A stretch of DNA of 64,000 nucleotides, taken from the NCBI RefSeq assembly GCF_900636535.1, contig NZ_LR134289.1, positions 2,666,001 to 2,730,000 of the forward strand, read 5' to 3'. The notes under the pieces were generated by a model. The model was given only the letters and a program-made list of their open reading frames with translations, was not told the DNA's origin and ran no database searches. Source of the stretch: Chryseobacterium gleum. GTDB lineage: Bacteria > Bacteroidota > Bacteroidia > Flavobacteriales > Weeksellaceae. Both the position numbers and the translations under genes were made by a program. Shown here one piece after another: positions 16,791-24,670 of this stretch; the first letter of the stretch is position 1, and the number at the start of each line of letters is the position of its first letter.

Positions 16791-17180
16791 TCAAAAAACA
16801 CAAATGATGAAAAAAAATTTTATATCAGAGATAAAAATTATTTTATCTATTAATTCTTTATCAAAGATAAATCAGTCTTTTTTTTAATTTTATGAGTACA
16901 ATCATAAAATTATTATTTCTTTTAAATATAGAATATTCGTTATTTATCAAAAAGAGACAATAATCAAAAGGTGAGATTACCATTCTCATCCTTTTTGATA
17001 GTTTACAAATTTTTCTCCAATACATATCGTATTTTAATTCTTCAAGGATAGATATTCACATATAATAAATGGCTTCTCGGAACAAGAAACCATTTTGATA
17101 AATATGGAACGAAAATGCATGTAGTAAAAATACGTTTTCCGGACCAACATACATATGCGTAGAATCATAAAAGCTATAAA

Positions 17181-17203
17181 AGAAAAGCCTCCCTTAGGAG
17201 GCC
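17181..17203 (-). terminator. Orphan minus-strand terminator hairpin 3
   Basis: GCCTCC and GGAGGC form a perfect stem around a 4-base loop; on the minus strand it is followed by TTTTCTTTTA. It may end transcription from the secreted-protein gene at 17520-17960, about 310 bases upstream on that strand. Confidence 0.55.
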
Positions 17204-17519
17204 TAAAAAACACAAATGATGAAAAAAATCTATTTAGAAAAATCCAAACAGAATATTGTAGAGTCATTGCAACATATCTTTATTATTACATTTTCAAACA
17301 CTGAAAACATATACAATAAGTAAATTGAATGATGAATACTTCTCTAAGAATCCAGACTTCATCCTGAAGAAAATAAATATTATATAAATAAAACGTATTA
17401 GTATTTATTTAATACAAAATATAATTAAATAACACAAATCAATAGTAATTATAAATGAATTAATAATATTCATTTCAAGAACAGGTAAATTTAACTAAAT
17501 ATTTTCGGGTTCACAAGGT

Positions 17520-17960
17520 CTATTCTTCCCAAATGATCGGAATATACACTGTAATATATCCATCCGAATCTACCTGCGCATCCGAAACAGTAGCAACTAC
17601 CGTTCCATACCCTACCCAGCCACCTTGACCCTGCATGGCAGAAAAAGTATAGGTTCCTGCAGGAAGGCCATCATAGTATTGCGGAACCGACTGGAATCCA
17701 CCACTATAATAAGTATCATATACTTCTCCTGTAGCCATATTTTCAGCAAGAAAACTTCCTACGTCATAATTGCCCGAAAGAATTTTAGTACCGCTTTTTG
17801 AAAGAAGTCCATACCGGATTTTATAAGTCTGCGTTTTTGTTGCTGTATCAGATAGTTCTGCACCATTTTTATTATTCTCTACTATTTCCGCGGAGGAAAA
17901 CGAAGTTGCAACAGCCAGCAATCCAATACATGCTGAAACTGTAAAAATTGATTTTTTCAT
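17520..17960 (-). CDS. Small secreted protein of unknown function
   Basis: This is a 146-residue protein exported by a Sec signal peptide (MKKSIFTVSACIGLLAVATS, cleavage about residue 24). I chose the ATG at 17960 over the in-frame ATG at 17993 because it places the signal at the N-terminus. The mature part is rich in Gly, Tyr, Ser and Thr with beta character (YKIRYGLLSKSGTKILSG, PAGTYTFSAMQGQGGW, GYITVYIPIIWEE). There is no Cys in the mature part and no T9SS sorting domain. I do not recognise the family. It is an isolated gene. Confidence 0.65.
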   Translation of the reverse strand: MKKSIFTVSACIGLLAVATSFSSAEIVENNKNGAELSDTATKTQTYKIRYGLLSKSGTKILSGNYDVGSFLAENMATGEVYDTYYSGGFQSVPQYYDGLPAGTYTFSAMQGQGGWVGYGTVVATVSDAQVDSDGYITVYIPIIWEE

Positions 17961-18201
17961 ATTAAAAGTAATTTGGTCTTCAAAAATAATCAACTTATAT
18001 GAATTTAATAAAAACTATCAGTGAATTAAAATTTACAAATAAGCCTTAAACCCTGCATCAATAGTACAAAATCAATTAAATCCATGAAGTATTTCCCTTT
18101 TCCATTCTTAATTTTAACATTCCTTAACTAAAATTTGGCTTCATAATTGAAAATAGAATTAAAATCAAAGTCATTTGACTTTATTGCTTAAAATTTGAAT
18201 T

Positions 18202-18750
18202 ATGAGAAAGATAGTATTAGCAGGTTTTTTATCAGTCTTTTTAATGACAGCCTGCAAGAAAGATGACAGCGTTGCTGAAAAATCACTGGAAGCACAGAAG
18301 CTTGAATTTCAGGCCAGACAGCTGGAAATAGAAAAACAAAAGCTGGCTATTGAAAAAGAAAAAATGGTATATGAAGCTCAGAAAAAAGCAGATAGTATAT
18401 CAGAAAGCAAAGCCAAAGTTGCTGCTGCAAATAATTCAAGACCAAAAGTGATCAGAGAAACACGAACTATATACAGAGACAGAAGTTCAAATTCCGGATC
18501 AGGAGGCAGTAACGGTACTTATGCCAATAACGGAAGTGGCACTTCACAGGGAACTACTCAGAAAAAAGGATGGAGCAAAGCTGCTAAGGGAACCGTCATA
18601 GGGACTGTAGGTGGCGCTGCTGTCGGAGCTCTTGTTGCTAAGAAAAACAGAGGACTAGGTGCTGTAATTGGTGGTGTTGTAGGTGGTGCTACAGGATATA
18701 CTATTGGTAGATCTCAGGATAGAAAAGACGGAAGGGTACAACCTCGTTAA
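18202..18750 (+). CDS. Lipoprotein with coiled coil and glycine-zipper domain
   Basis: This 182-residue protein has a lipoprotein signal (MRKIVLAGFLSVFLMTACKK, lipobox Cys at about 18). A highly charged coiled coil follows (about residues 28-75, with LEIEKQKLAIEKEKMVYE). Next is a Ser/Gly/Asn-rich linker (95-120), and then a YMGG-like glycine zipper (about 128-170, GTVIGTVGGAAVGALVA and GAVIGGVVGGATGYTIG). Glycine-zipper domains often insert in or associate with membranes. The role is unknown, presumably envelope structure. A terminator at 18773 follows. Confidence 0.85.
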   Translation: MRKIVLAGFLSVFLMTACKKDDSVAEKSLEAQKLEFQARQLEIEKQKLAIEKEKMVYEAQKKADSISESKAKVAAANNSRPKVIRETRTIYRDRSSNSGSGGSNGTYANNGSGTSQGTTQKKGWSKAAKGTVIGTVGGAAVGALVAKKNRGLGAVIGGVVGGATGYTIGRSQDRKDGRVQPR

Positions 18751-18772
18751 TAAATATTTTCACAATAAAGAT

Positions 18773-18804
18773 AAAGATTGCTTATTTTTAAGCAATCTTT
18801 TTTT
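18773..18804 (+). terminator. Terminator after the glycine-zipper lipoprotein
   Basis: AAAGATTGCTTA (18773-18784) pairs perfectly with TAAGCAATCTTT (18789-18800) around TTTT and runs into a T tract. It ends exactly one base before the next ATG at 18805, so the next gene must depend on readthrough or have an mRNA starting inside or after the hairpin. Confidence 0.9.
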
Positions 18805-20445
18805 ATGTTACTGATTCTGTTTTCTTCAATTTTCATTATCCCGGTCTTAATGGGCTGGGGGGAAATCATAGAAAATTTATCGGGGATTTTATTTCGTGGA
18901 ATCACCGGTAAAATCCTGTCCGGAATTCTCATAATAAGCCTTACATGGACAATTGTCTCTTTCTTTTTTCCATTGAATGTTTATGTAGAATCAGTTTCAA
19001 TATTCTTTGGGTTATTCATTTTCTTTAGAAATAAACTCTACCTGGAGCTTTATCATTTTTCAAAAAAAGACTTTAGATTGATTGGGATTGCAAGTCTCCT
19101 TACCCTATTTGCCGGTTCCTTTTATCCTTATATATTGGATCATTTTGGATATTATATTCCTACGTTAAAATGGCTCACAGAACATGGACTGATAAAGGGA
19201 ATTTCCAATGTAGACCTCACCTTAGGACAGATGTCTGTCTGGCATATTTTTCAGGCCGGATTTTCAAATTTTTCAGATCCCTTTTTAAGGATTAACACAG
19301 TCCTACTGATCATTTATGTATTGTATATTGTTGAAAGAAAAAACTGGATTCATCTTTGTTTTCTTCCGGTTCTGCTACTGTTTTCACAATCTCCAAGCCC
19401 AGACCTTCCCTGTATTATTTTTTCATTGATTATTTTAAATGAACTCATAGCAGGTAATAAAAATACCACTCTCCTTTTTGCCTTTTCAACATTTGTTTTC
19501 GCAATAAAGCCAACGATGATATGGCTGCCAGTTCTGGTTTTCTTAAGCTCTGTTTTTATTTTTAAGAATAATTTCAAACAGCTTCTTTTAGGCACCCCCA
19601 TTCTTTTTTTATTTTTTCTTAAAAATCTATGGACATTCGGATACCCTATCTTTCCCGTAGCCATAGGTGATTTAGGACTATTCTGGAAACCCAATCCGGA
19701 AGTGTTAAAAATATCTTCAGAATTTGCCGTCATGAAAACCTATGATATGCAATATACTTATAAAGAAATTCAACAATTTTCTACCGTTGATCATATTAAA
19801 AACTGGTTTTCTCTTGACGGGATTAAATCAAAAATCAATATCCTTTTTGTTCTGAGCCTGGTTATTTTCATACTATTTACAGTGATAAAAAAGCGAAAGC
19901 TCATTACCTTCATCTGCATTTCAATATTGATAAAAAGTATTTTTATTTTGGCTTTTTCAGCCCAATACAGATTTTTTCTGGATGTTTTTTTTGTGATATT
20001 CTTTGTCATGTTATACGAATATTTTGATCAAAAAAAATCCATCGTTGTTTTCTCTGCGCTCAGCTTGCTTTTTGTTTCCATCTTATCGTATCCGGAATTT
20101 GTCCGGAAATATATACCAGGTTTCCGGGCCGGAAGTTTTATGGCAGGATTTGAAAAAGAACAGCTTTATAAACCTTTAAACTACAAATACGAAAAGTTTA
20201 ACACCTTTAAAGTAGGGAATTTCAATTTTAATGTCGTCCATAAGTATCCTTATAGTTTTGATACTCCTATTCCAGCTATAACACCTTCTTATCTTTTTGA
20301 TGATGCAAAAGCAGGAATTTTTCCACAGCTTTCAGACAAGAATGATGTTAAGAAAGGATTTATCTGGAAAAAAATGTCTCAAGATGAAAAAAGAGAAGTC
20401 CAAAAGATTATCAATACTATCAAAAACACATATAAACAGAACTAA
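18805..20445 (+). CDS. Polytopic membrane protein (LIC_10190-like)
   Basis: This 546-residue integral membrane protein has about ten or more hydrophobic helices over residues 1-440, and a soluble C-terminal tail of about 110 residues. It resembles the LIC_10190 family of large membrane proteins, which have a glycosyltransferase-C-like layout; this is a recognition call and not certain. The segment YPYILDHFGYYIPTLKWLTEHGL after the third helix resembles a GT-C extracellular loop with Asp. The ATG at 18805 is taken because the earlier in-frame TTG lies inside the terminator hairpin. The function, possibly surface polysaccharide assembly, is inferred weakly. Confidence 0.65.
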   Translation: MLLILFSSIFIIPVLMGWGEIIENLSGILFRGITGKILSGILIISLTWTIVSFFFPLNVYVESVSIFFGLFIFFRNKLYLELYHFSKKDFRLIGIASLLTLFAGSFYPYILDHFGYYIPTLKWLTEHGLIKGISNVDLTLGQMSVWHIFQAGFSNFSDPFLRINTVLLIIYVLYIVERKNWIHLCFLPVLLLFSQSPSPDLPCIIFSLIILNELIAGNKNTTLLFAFSTFVFAIKPTMIWLPVLVFLSSVFIFKNNFKQLLLGTPILFLFFLKNLWTFGYPIFPVAIGDLGLFWKPNPEVLKISSEFAVMKTYDMQYTYKEIQQFSTVDHIKNWFSLDGIKSKINILFVLSLVIFILFTVIKKRKLITFICISILIKSIFILAFSAQYRFFLDVFFVIFFVMLYEYFDQKKSIVVFSALSLLFVSILSYPEFVRKYIPGFRAGSFMAGFEKEQLYKPLNYKYEKFNTFKVGNFNFNVVHKYPYSFDTPIPAITPSYLFDDAKAGIFPQLSDKNDVKKGFIWKKMSQDEKREVQKIINTIKNTYKQN

Positions 20446-20477
20446 TCCCGAAACTTTATTATCTGAATAAAAAACGG

Positions 20478-20485
20478 TAATTTTG
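20478..20485 (+). promoter_or_regulatory. aroC -7 promoter element next to the start codon
   Basis: TAATTTTG (20478-20485) fits TAnnTTTG and lies only four bases before the aroC ATG (20490), with a weak TTT at about 20455. The mRNA would be leaderless or nearly so. Confidence 0.5.
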
Positions 20486-20489
20486 TATC

Positions 20490-21560
20490 ATGTTCAATAC
20501 ATTAGGTAATCTTCTTAGTCTTACAACATTTGGAGAAAGTCACGGAGTGGCTTATGGCGGTATCATCAATAATTTTCCGGCAGGTTTAACGGTAGATCTC
20601 GATAAGGTTCAATATGAACTGAACCGAAGAAAACCCGGCCAGTCAGCAATTGTTACACAAAGAAAAGAAAGTGACACAGTAAAGTTTCTTTCAGGAATCT
20701 TTGATGGGAAAACAACAGGTACTCCAATCGGTTTTATCATTGAAAATGAAAATCAGAAATCAAAGGATTATGACCATATTGCAGGTGCATATCGTCCAAG
20801 TCATGCTGATTTTACTTATGATCAGAAATTTGGTTTCAGAGACCATCGCGGCGGAGGAAAATCTTCTGCCAGAGAAACCATGAACTGGGTAGTTGCTGGA
20901 GCTCTTGCCAAGCAGCTTTTACCAGATATTGAGATCAACGCTTACGTTTCTTCCGTAGGAGATATTTTCTGTGAAAAACCTTATCAGGCATTAGATTTTT
21001 CTCAGACAGAAAGCAATGATGTCCGTTGCCCGGATGCTGAAACGGCGGAAAAGATGATTGCAAGAATCAAAGAGATTAAAAAAGAAGGGAATACTATCGG
21101 AGGAACAATTACATGTGTAATTAAAAATGTTCCTGTCGGAATCGGTGAACCTATCTTTTCAAAACTTCAGGCCGAACTGGCAAAAGCAATGCTGAACATC
21201 AATGCCTGCAAAGGTTTTGAATATGGAAGCGGCTTCTGCGGAGCTAAAATGACAGGTAAGGAACATAATGATGCCTTCAATACAGATTTTACTACAAAAT
21301 CTAACCTTTCAGGAGGGATCCAGGGTGGAATTTCCAACGGAATGGATATCTACTTCCGTGTAGCCTTCAAACCTGTAGCCACGATTCTGAGACCTCAGGA
21401 CAGTATCGACAAGGATGGAAATCCTGTAGTGGTAGAAGGAAAAGGACGTCACGATCCTTGTGTAGTTCCAAGAGCGGTACCTGTGGTGGAAAGCCTTGCG
21501 GCTTTTGTATTGGCAGATCTGTTCCTGATCAACAAAACAAGAAATATCAATAATTTTTAA
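20490..21560 (+). CDS. aroC: Chorismate synthase
   Basis: This FMN-dependent enzyme makes chorismate from EPSP, the last common step to aromatic amino acids. It has 356 residues. Motifs are [14 protein letters not shown] at the N-terminus, the RRKPGQ region with Arg and Gln, [24 protein letters not shown] in the middle, and near the C-terminus [17 protein letters not shown]. All match the family closely. The start codon follows its promoter element at once. A thioredoxin-fold gene begins 17 bp downstream. Confidence 0.97.
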   Translation: MFNTLGNLLSLTTFGESHGVAYGGIINNFPAGLTVDLDKVQYELNRRKPGQSAIVTQRKESDTVKFLSGIFDGKTTGTPIGFIIENENQKSKDYDHIAGAYRPSHADFTYDQKFGFRDHRGGGKSSARETMNWVVAGALAKQLLPDIEINAYVSSVGDIFCEKPYQALDFSQTESNDVRCPDAETAEKMIARIKEIKKEGNTIGGTITCVIKNVPVGIGEPIFSKLQAELAKAMLNINACKGFEYGSGFCGAKMTGKEHNDAFNTDFTTKSNLSGGIQGGISNGMDIYFRVAFKPVATILRPQDSIDKDGNPVVVEGKGRHDPCVVPRAVPVVESLAAFVLADLFLINKTRNINNF

Positions 21561-21577
21561 CATAAATCTTTTTGGTA

Positions 21578-22141
21578 ATGAAAAATTACTGGGATAAAGG
21601 AATTTCTTTTGAAGAATATCTTCAGATTGCAAAAGAAAGATTAGAGCATCCTGCCAACCAACAGGAAGCTGACTATAAACAATACTATGAACTGGGTCTT
21701 CAAAGAATGGACAGAACAGTAAAAAAATACGTTCCGGATGAAGATCAGCTGAAAGAACTTGCTGCCAAAAACTTTGACGGAAAGATTTTAATCATTTCCG
21801 AAGCATGGTGTGGAGATGCAAGCGCAACCGTTCCGGCTGTTTTCAGATTTTTTGAAGGGCATAATGAAGTAAGGGTTTTTCTTAGAGACAGCGATAAGAG
21901 TTTAATCAATCAGTTTCTGACCAATGGCACGGAATCTATTCCTAAAGTCCTTATCCTGGATAAAGACCTGAATGTAAAAAATTCATGGGGGCCACGTCCA
22001 AAATACGGATATGAACTTTTGATGAAATATAAAGCTGATCCTGAAGCATATCCAAAAGACACGTTCTATAATGATCTGCAGATATATTACGCTAAAAACA
22101 GAGGAAAAGATGCTGTTCAGGAAATTTTAGATCTGCTATAA
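21578..22141 (+). CDS. Thioredoxin-fold protein with a single active-site Cys
   Basis: This 187-residue cytoplasmic protein of the Thioredoxin_9 type has no signal peptide. A helical N-terminus (KNYWDKGISFEEYLQIAKERL) is followed by the thioredoxin fold from about residue 65. The active-site loop reads EAWCGDASATVPAVF, with Cys-Gly-Asp-Ala in place of Cys-x-x-Cys, so a dithiol redox cycle within this motif is not possible. A cis-Pro segment (TESIPKVLIL) is present. The ATG at 21578 is preferred to a TTG six bases earlier. The substrate is unknown. It is followed ten bases later by a TlpA-like gene. Confidence 0.8.
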   Translation: MKNYWDKGISFEEYLQIAKERLEHPANQQEADYKQYYELGLQRMDRTVKKYVPDEDQLKELAAKNFDGKILIISEAWCGDASATVPAVFRFFEGHNEVRVFLRDSDKSLINQFLTNGTESIPKVLILDKDLNVKNSWGPRPKYGYELLMKYKADPEAYPKDTFYNDLQIYYAKNRGKDAVQEILDLL

Positions 22142-22151
22142 AAAAAGAGAT

Positions 22152-22691
22152 ATGAAAAAAAATATCATTTATCTTGTATTAATCGTCGTTATCGCCGGTA
22201 TTGCTTTAATACCCGGAGTAAGAAATTTTCTAAAGGATACATTCTTTCCCGTTGCAACTATTGAAAATGCAGTACATATAAGTGAAGAAGATTATGATAT
22301 AGAGCTCAAAGGCATTAATGCACCCAGCACAAACCTGAAAAACTTTAAAGACAAAGGTATATTCCTTAACTTCTGGGGAACCTGGTGTCCGCCCTGCAGA
22401 AAAGAGTGGCCTTCTATTCAGAAATTGTATAACTCCAGAAAAGATCATGTAGATTTTGTACTGATTGCGATGAATGATAAAGAAGAAGATGTAAGAAAAT
22501 TTTTGAAAGAAAATAATTATACTGTTCCTGTATATATTGCACAAAGCCCGATTTCTGAGAAAATTCTTCCTAAGGTGTTTCCTACCACTTTCCTGCTGGA
22601 TAAGCATGGAAGAATCCTTATTAAGGAGGATGCTACAAAAGATTGGGACACAGAGACTGTGCATCAGTTCATTGACAATATTATCAAATAA
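22152..22691 (+). CDS. TlpA-like membrane-anchored thiol-disulfide oxidoreductase
   Basis: This 179-residue protein has an N-terminal membrane anchor (residues 5-24, IIYLVLIVVIAGIALIPG) and a periplasmic thioredoxin domain. The active site is FWGTWCPPCRKEWPSI (Cys-Pro-Pro-Cys, near residue 78) and a cis-Pro appears in VFPTTFLLDKHG. TlpA/ResA proteins reduce disulfides of exported proteins, often in cytochrome c maturation, but no cytochrome gene is nearby. It is probably co-transcribed with the preceding thioredoxin-fold gene. Confidence 0.9.
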   Translation: MKKNIIYLVLIVVIAGIALIPGVRNFLKDTFFPVATIENAVHISEEDYDIELKGINAPSTNLKNFKDKGIFLNFWGTWCPPCRKEWPSIQKLYNSRKDHVDFVLIAMNDKEEDVRKFLKENNYTVPVYIAQSPISEKILPKVFPTTFLLDKHGRILIKEDATKDWDTETVHQFIDNIIK

Positions 22692-22774
22692 TACTTTAAC
22701 TAAATTTTATAATTTGTTGGTACAGGATTTGTGAAATTTATAGCGTTGAAAAATTTATTAAATCCAAACACAAA

Positions 22775-23116
22775 ATGAAGTATTCAAAATTAAATCTTGC
22801 AAAGGAAGCTATCAACCACAAGGGTTTTGTAAAAAAAATCCCTGATATTTTCAGAATGGTCAGAATGTGGAGAAAAGGAATTTATCCCATGAAATCCATA
22901 GACATTATTCTTCCCTTACTAGGAATTTTATACGTCATCTCTCCTATCGACCTGCTTCCTGAATTTGCCATACCGGTACTTGGCGTAATGGACGATCTGG
23001 CAGTATTGTCACTTACCATTCCCAAGCTCATCAAAGAGGTTGACAAGTTTTTGTTATGGGAAGCCGAGCAAAAATACAGAGGCACTCAAGTTATTGATGC
23101 CGAAATCATAAAATAA
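22775..23116 (+). CDS. DUF1232 (YkvA-like) membrane protein
   Basis: This 113-residue protein has the DUF1232 core DIILPLLGILYVISPIDLLPE (about residues 47-67), a hydrophobic hairpin ending in the conserved Pro-Asp-Leu-Leu-Pro. A second hydrophobic stretch follows (IPVLGVMDDLAVLSLTIPKL). Basic residues precede the core. The family function is not established. A terminator follows at 23137. Confidence 0.87.
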   Translation: MKYSKLNLAKEAINHKGFVKKIPDIFRMVRMWRKGIYPMKSIDIILPLLGILYVISPIDLLPEFAIPVLGVMDDLAVLSLTIPKLIKEVDKFLLWEAEQKYRGTQVIDAEIIK

Positions 23117-23136
23117 TAGTTTATTATATTTTTCAC

Positions 23137-23166
23137 ACCATCCTGATACATTCGGGATGGTTTTTT
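23137..23166 (+). terminator. Terminator after the DUF1232 gene
   Basis: ACCATCCTGA (23137-23146) pairs with TCGGGATGGT-type sequence (23152-23161, one G-U) around TACAT, then TTTTT. Confidence 0.85.
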
Positions 23167-23237
23167 ATTTACAAATGAGTGATAAATTTTTAAGCCTTAT
23201 TTCAATTCCTTAAATTTGCAACATCTAATAAAAAATA

Positions 23238-24617
23238 ATGGAAAGTAAAAAAGAATTCTTCTTAGAGTGCTACAAACTAGGCATCATCAAATTCGGAAGG
23301 TTTACCTTAAAAAGTGGTATTGAAAGTCCTTTTTATGTAGACCTGAGACCTTTGGCTTCAGATCCTAAAATTTTAAAAAATCTTGCGAATTATTTATTGG
23401 AAATGCTTCCGTTAGATAATTTTGATTTAATCTGTGGAGTTCCTTATGCTGCTCTTCCTATGGCTACTGCAATGTCGCTGGAAAGCTATATTCCATTAAT
23501 TATTAAAAGAAAAGAGGCTAAAAGCTATGGTACAAAAAAACTGATTGAAGGTATTTATCAGAAAGGGCAAAACTGTCTGCTGGTAGAAGATGTCATCACT
23601 TCAGGAAAATCTTTACTGGAAACCATTCCTGAAATAGAACAGGAAGATCTTAAGGTTTCAGATATTGTTGTGGTACTGGACAGAGAGCAGGGAGGAAAAC
23701 AACTATTGGAAAGCAAAGGATACAGAGTACATACGCTTTTCAATATTTCAGAAGTATGCACTATTCTTCAGGAAACCGGAGAATTGTCGGATGAAGAAGT
23801 AAAAAGAATCCAGGACTTCCTTCAGGGTAACCATATCCAGTTCGAAGAAGAAACCAGATCTTCCTATGAGCAGAAACTTCAGGCTGCACAGCATTCAGTT
23901 TCAAAAAAATTACTGCAAACAGCTTTGGCGAAAAAATCAAATCTTATTGCTTCTGCTGACGTTACTACAACCCAGGAGCTATTGGAGTTTGCTGAAAAAG
24001 TAGGCCCGCATGTTATTGCTTTAAAAACACATATCGATATTATTTCTGATTTCGAATATGAAAAAACAATTACTCCTTTGAAAGCAATTGCTGCCAAGCA
24101 CCAGTTTTTACTGATGGAAGACAGAAAATTTGCTGATATCGGAAATACACAGGAGCTTCAGTTTACAAGCGGAGTTTTTAAAATAACAGATTGGGCAGAT
24201 TTTGTCACATCTCAGGTTATCGGAGGTTTTGAATCTTTAGACTGTTTCAAAAATGTGGGAGTGGTAGCTATTATTGGAATGTCTTCCAAAGGAACATTAA
24301 CAACAGCAAGCTATCGTGAAGAGGCTTTAAAAGTAGCTTTATCTCATCCTAATGTAATTGGCGGCGTATCTCAGAATAAACTTCCTGAAGAACTTTTATT
24401 ATTCACTCCAGGTATAAATCTTGCAGATTCCGGAGATGGAAAGGGACAGCAGTATAACACTCCTGAACATGTTTTCAAAACACTTCATACTGATTTTATT
24501 ATCGTAGGAAGAGGAATTTACAAATCTGATGATCCTGAAGCCTCTGCGATCACCTATAAGACAGAGGGATGGAACGCATATATTAATTCTTTGGAAAAAA
24601 AAGCAATTCAGGGTTAA
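23238..24617 (+). CDS. pyrF: Bifunctional orotate phosphoribosyltransferase / OMP decarboxylase (UMP synthase)
   Basis: This 459-residue fusion carries out the last two steps of UMP synthesis. The N-terminal OPRT (about 1-195) has GRFTLKSGIESPFYVDLRPL, the PRPP site LLVEDVITSGKSLLE (near 115-130) and LDREQGG. The C-terminal orotidine-5'-phosphate decarboxylase (about 220-455) has the catalytic charge network LLMEDRKFADIGNT and ALKTHIDII, and ends with IIVGRGIYKSDDP. The OPRT-then-ODC order is that of animal and plant UMPS. A -7-like TAAATTTG lies at 23211-23218. It has its own promoter region and appears monocistronic. Confidence 0.94.
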   Translation: MESKKEFFLECYKLGIIKFGRFTLKSGIESPFYVDLRPLASDPKILKNLANYLLEMLPLDNFDLICGVPYAALPMATAMSLESYIPLIIKRKEAKSYGTKKLIEGIYQKGQNCLLVEDVITSGKSLLETIPEIEQEDLKVSDIVVVLDREQGGKQLLESKGYRVHTLFNISEVCTILQETGELSDEEVKRIQDFLQGNHIQFEEETRSSYEQKLQAAQHSVSKKLLQTALAKKSNLIASADVTTTQELLEFAEKVGPHVIALKTHIDIISDFEYEKTITPLKAIAAKHQFLLMEDRKFADIGNTQELQFTSGVFKITDWADFVTSQVIGGFESLDCFKNVGVVAIIGMSSKGTLTTASYREEALKVALSHPNVIGGVSQNKLPEELLLFTPGINLADSGDGKGQQYNTPEHVFKTLHTDFIIVGRGIYKSDDPEASAITYKTEGWNAYINSLEKKAIQG

Positions 24618-24670
24618 AATCCTATAAAGTATATACAAAATAAGTTATATTTGGGCTTTATCACGAATAT

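Larger units (their letters stand above)
16759..17519. other. Gene-poor AT-rich stretch with a repeated 32-bp motif
   Basis: There is no long ORF. A motif made of GGAGGCCT, a run of A, then CACAAATGATG and another run of A occurs at 16784-16817 and again at 17197-17228, differing by one inserted base. Each copy follows one arm of a GC-rich hairpin. Tiny ORFs begin at the ATGATG of each copy: 27 codons at 16804-16887 and 35 codons at 17216-17323, both starting MMKK. Whether these are genes, remnants or RNA features is not clear. Confidence 0.5.

Noticed and set aside
17034..17267. 77-codon minus-strand open frame over hairpin 3
   Set aside because: It contains a terminator hairpin and is Phe-rich low-complexity; no start context or similarity.
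22230..22664. 144-codon minus-strand open frame
   Set aside because: It is antisense to the TlpA-like gene with CPPC motif; composition is that of a shadow frame.
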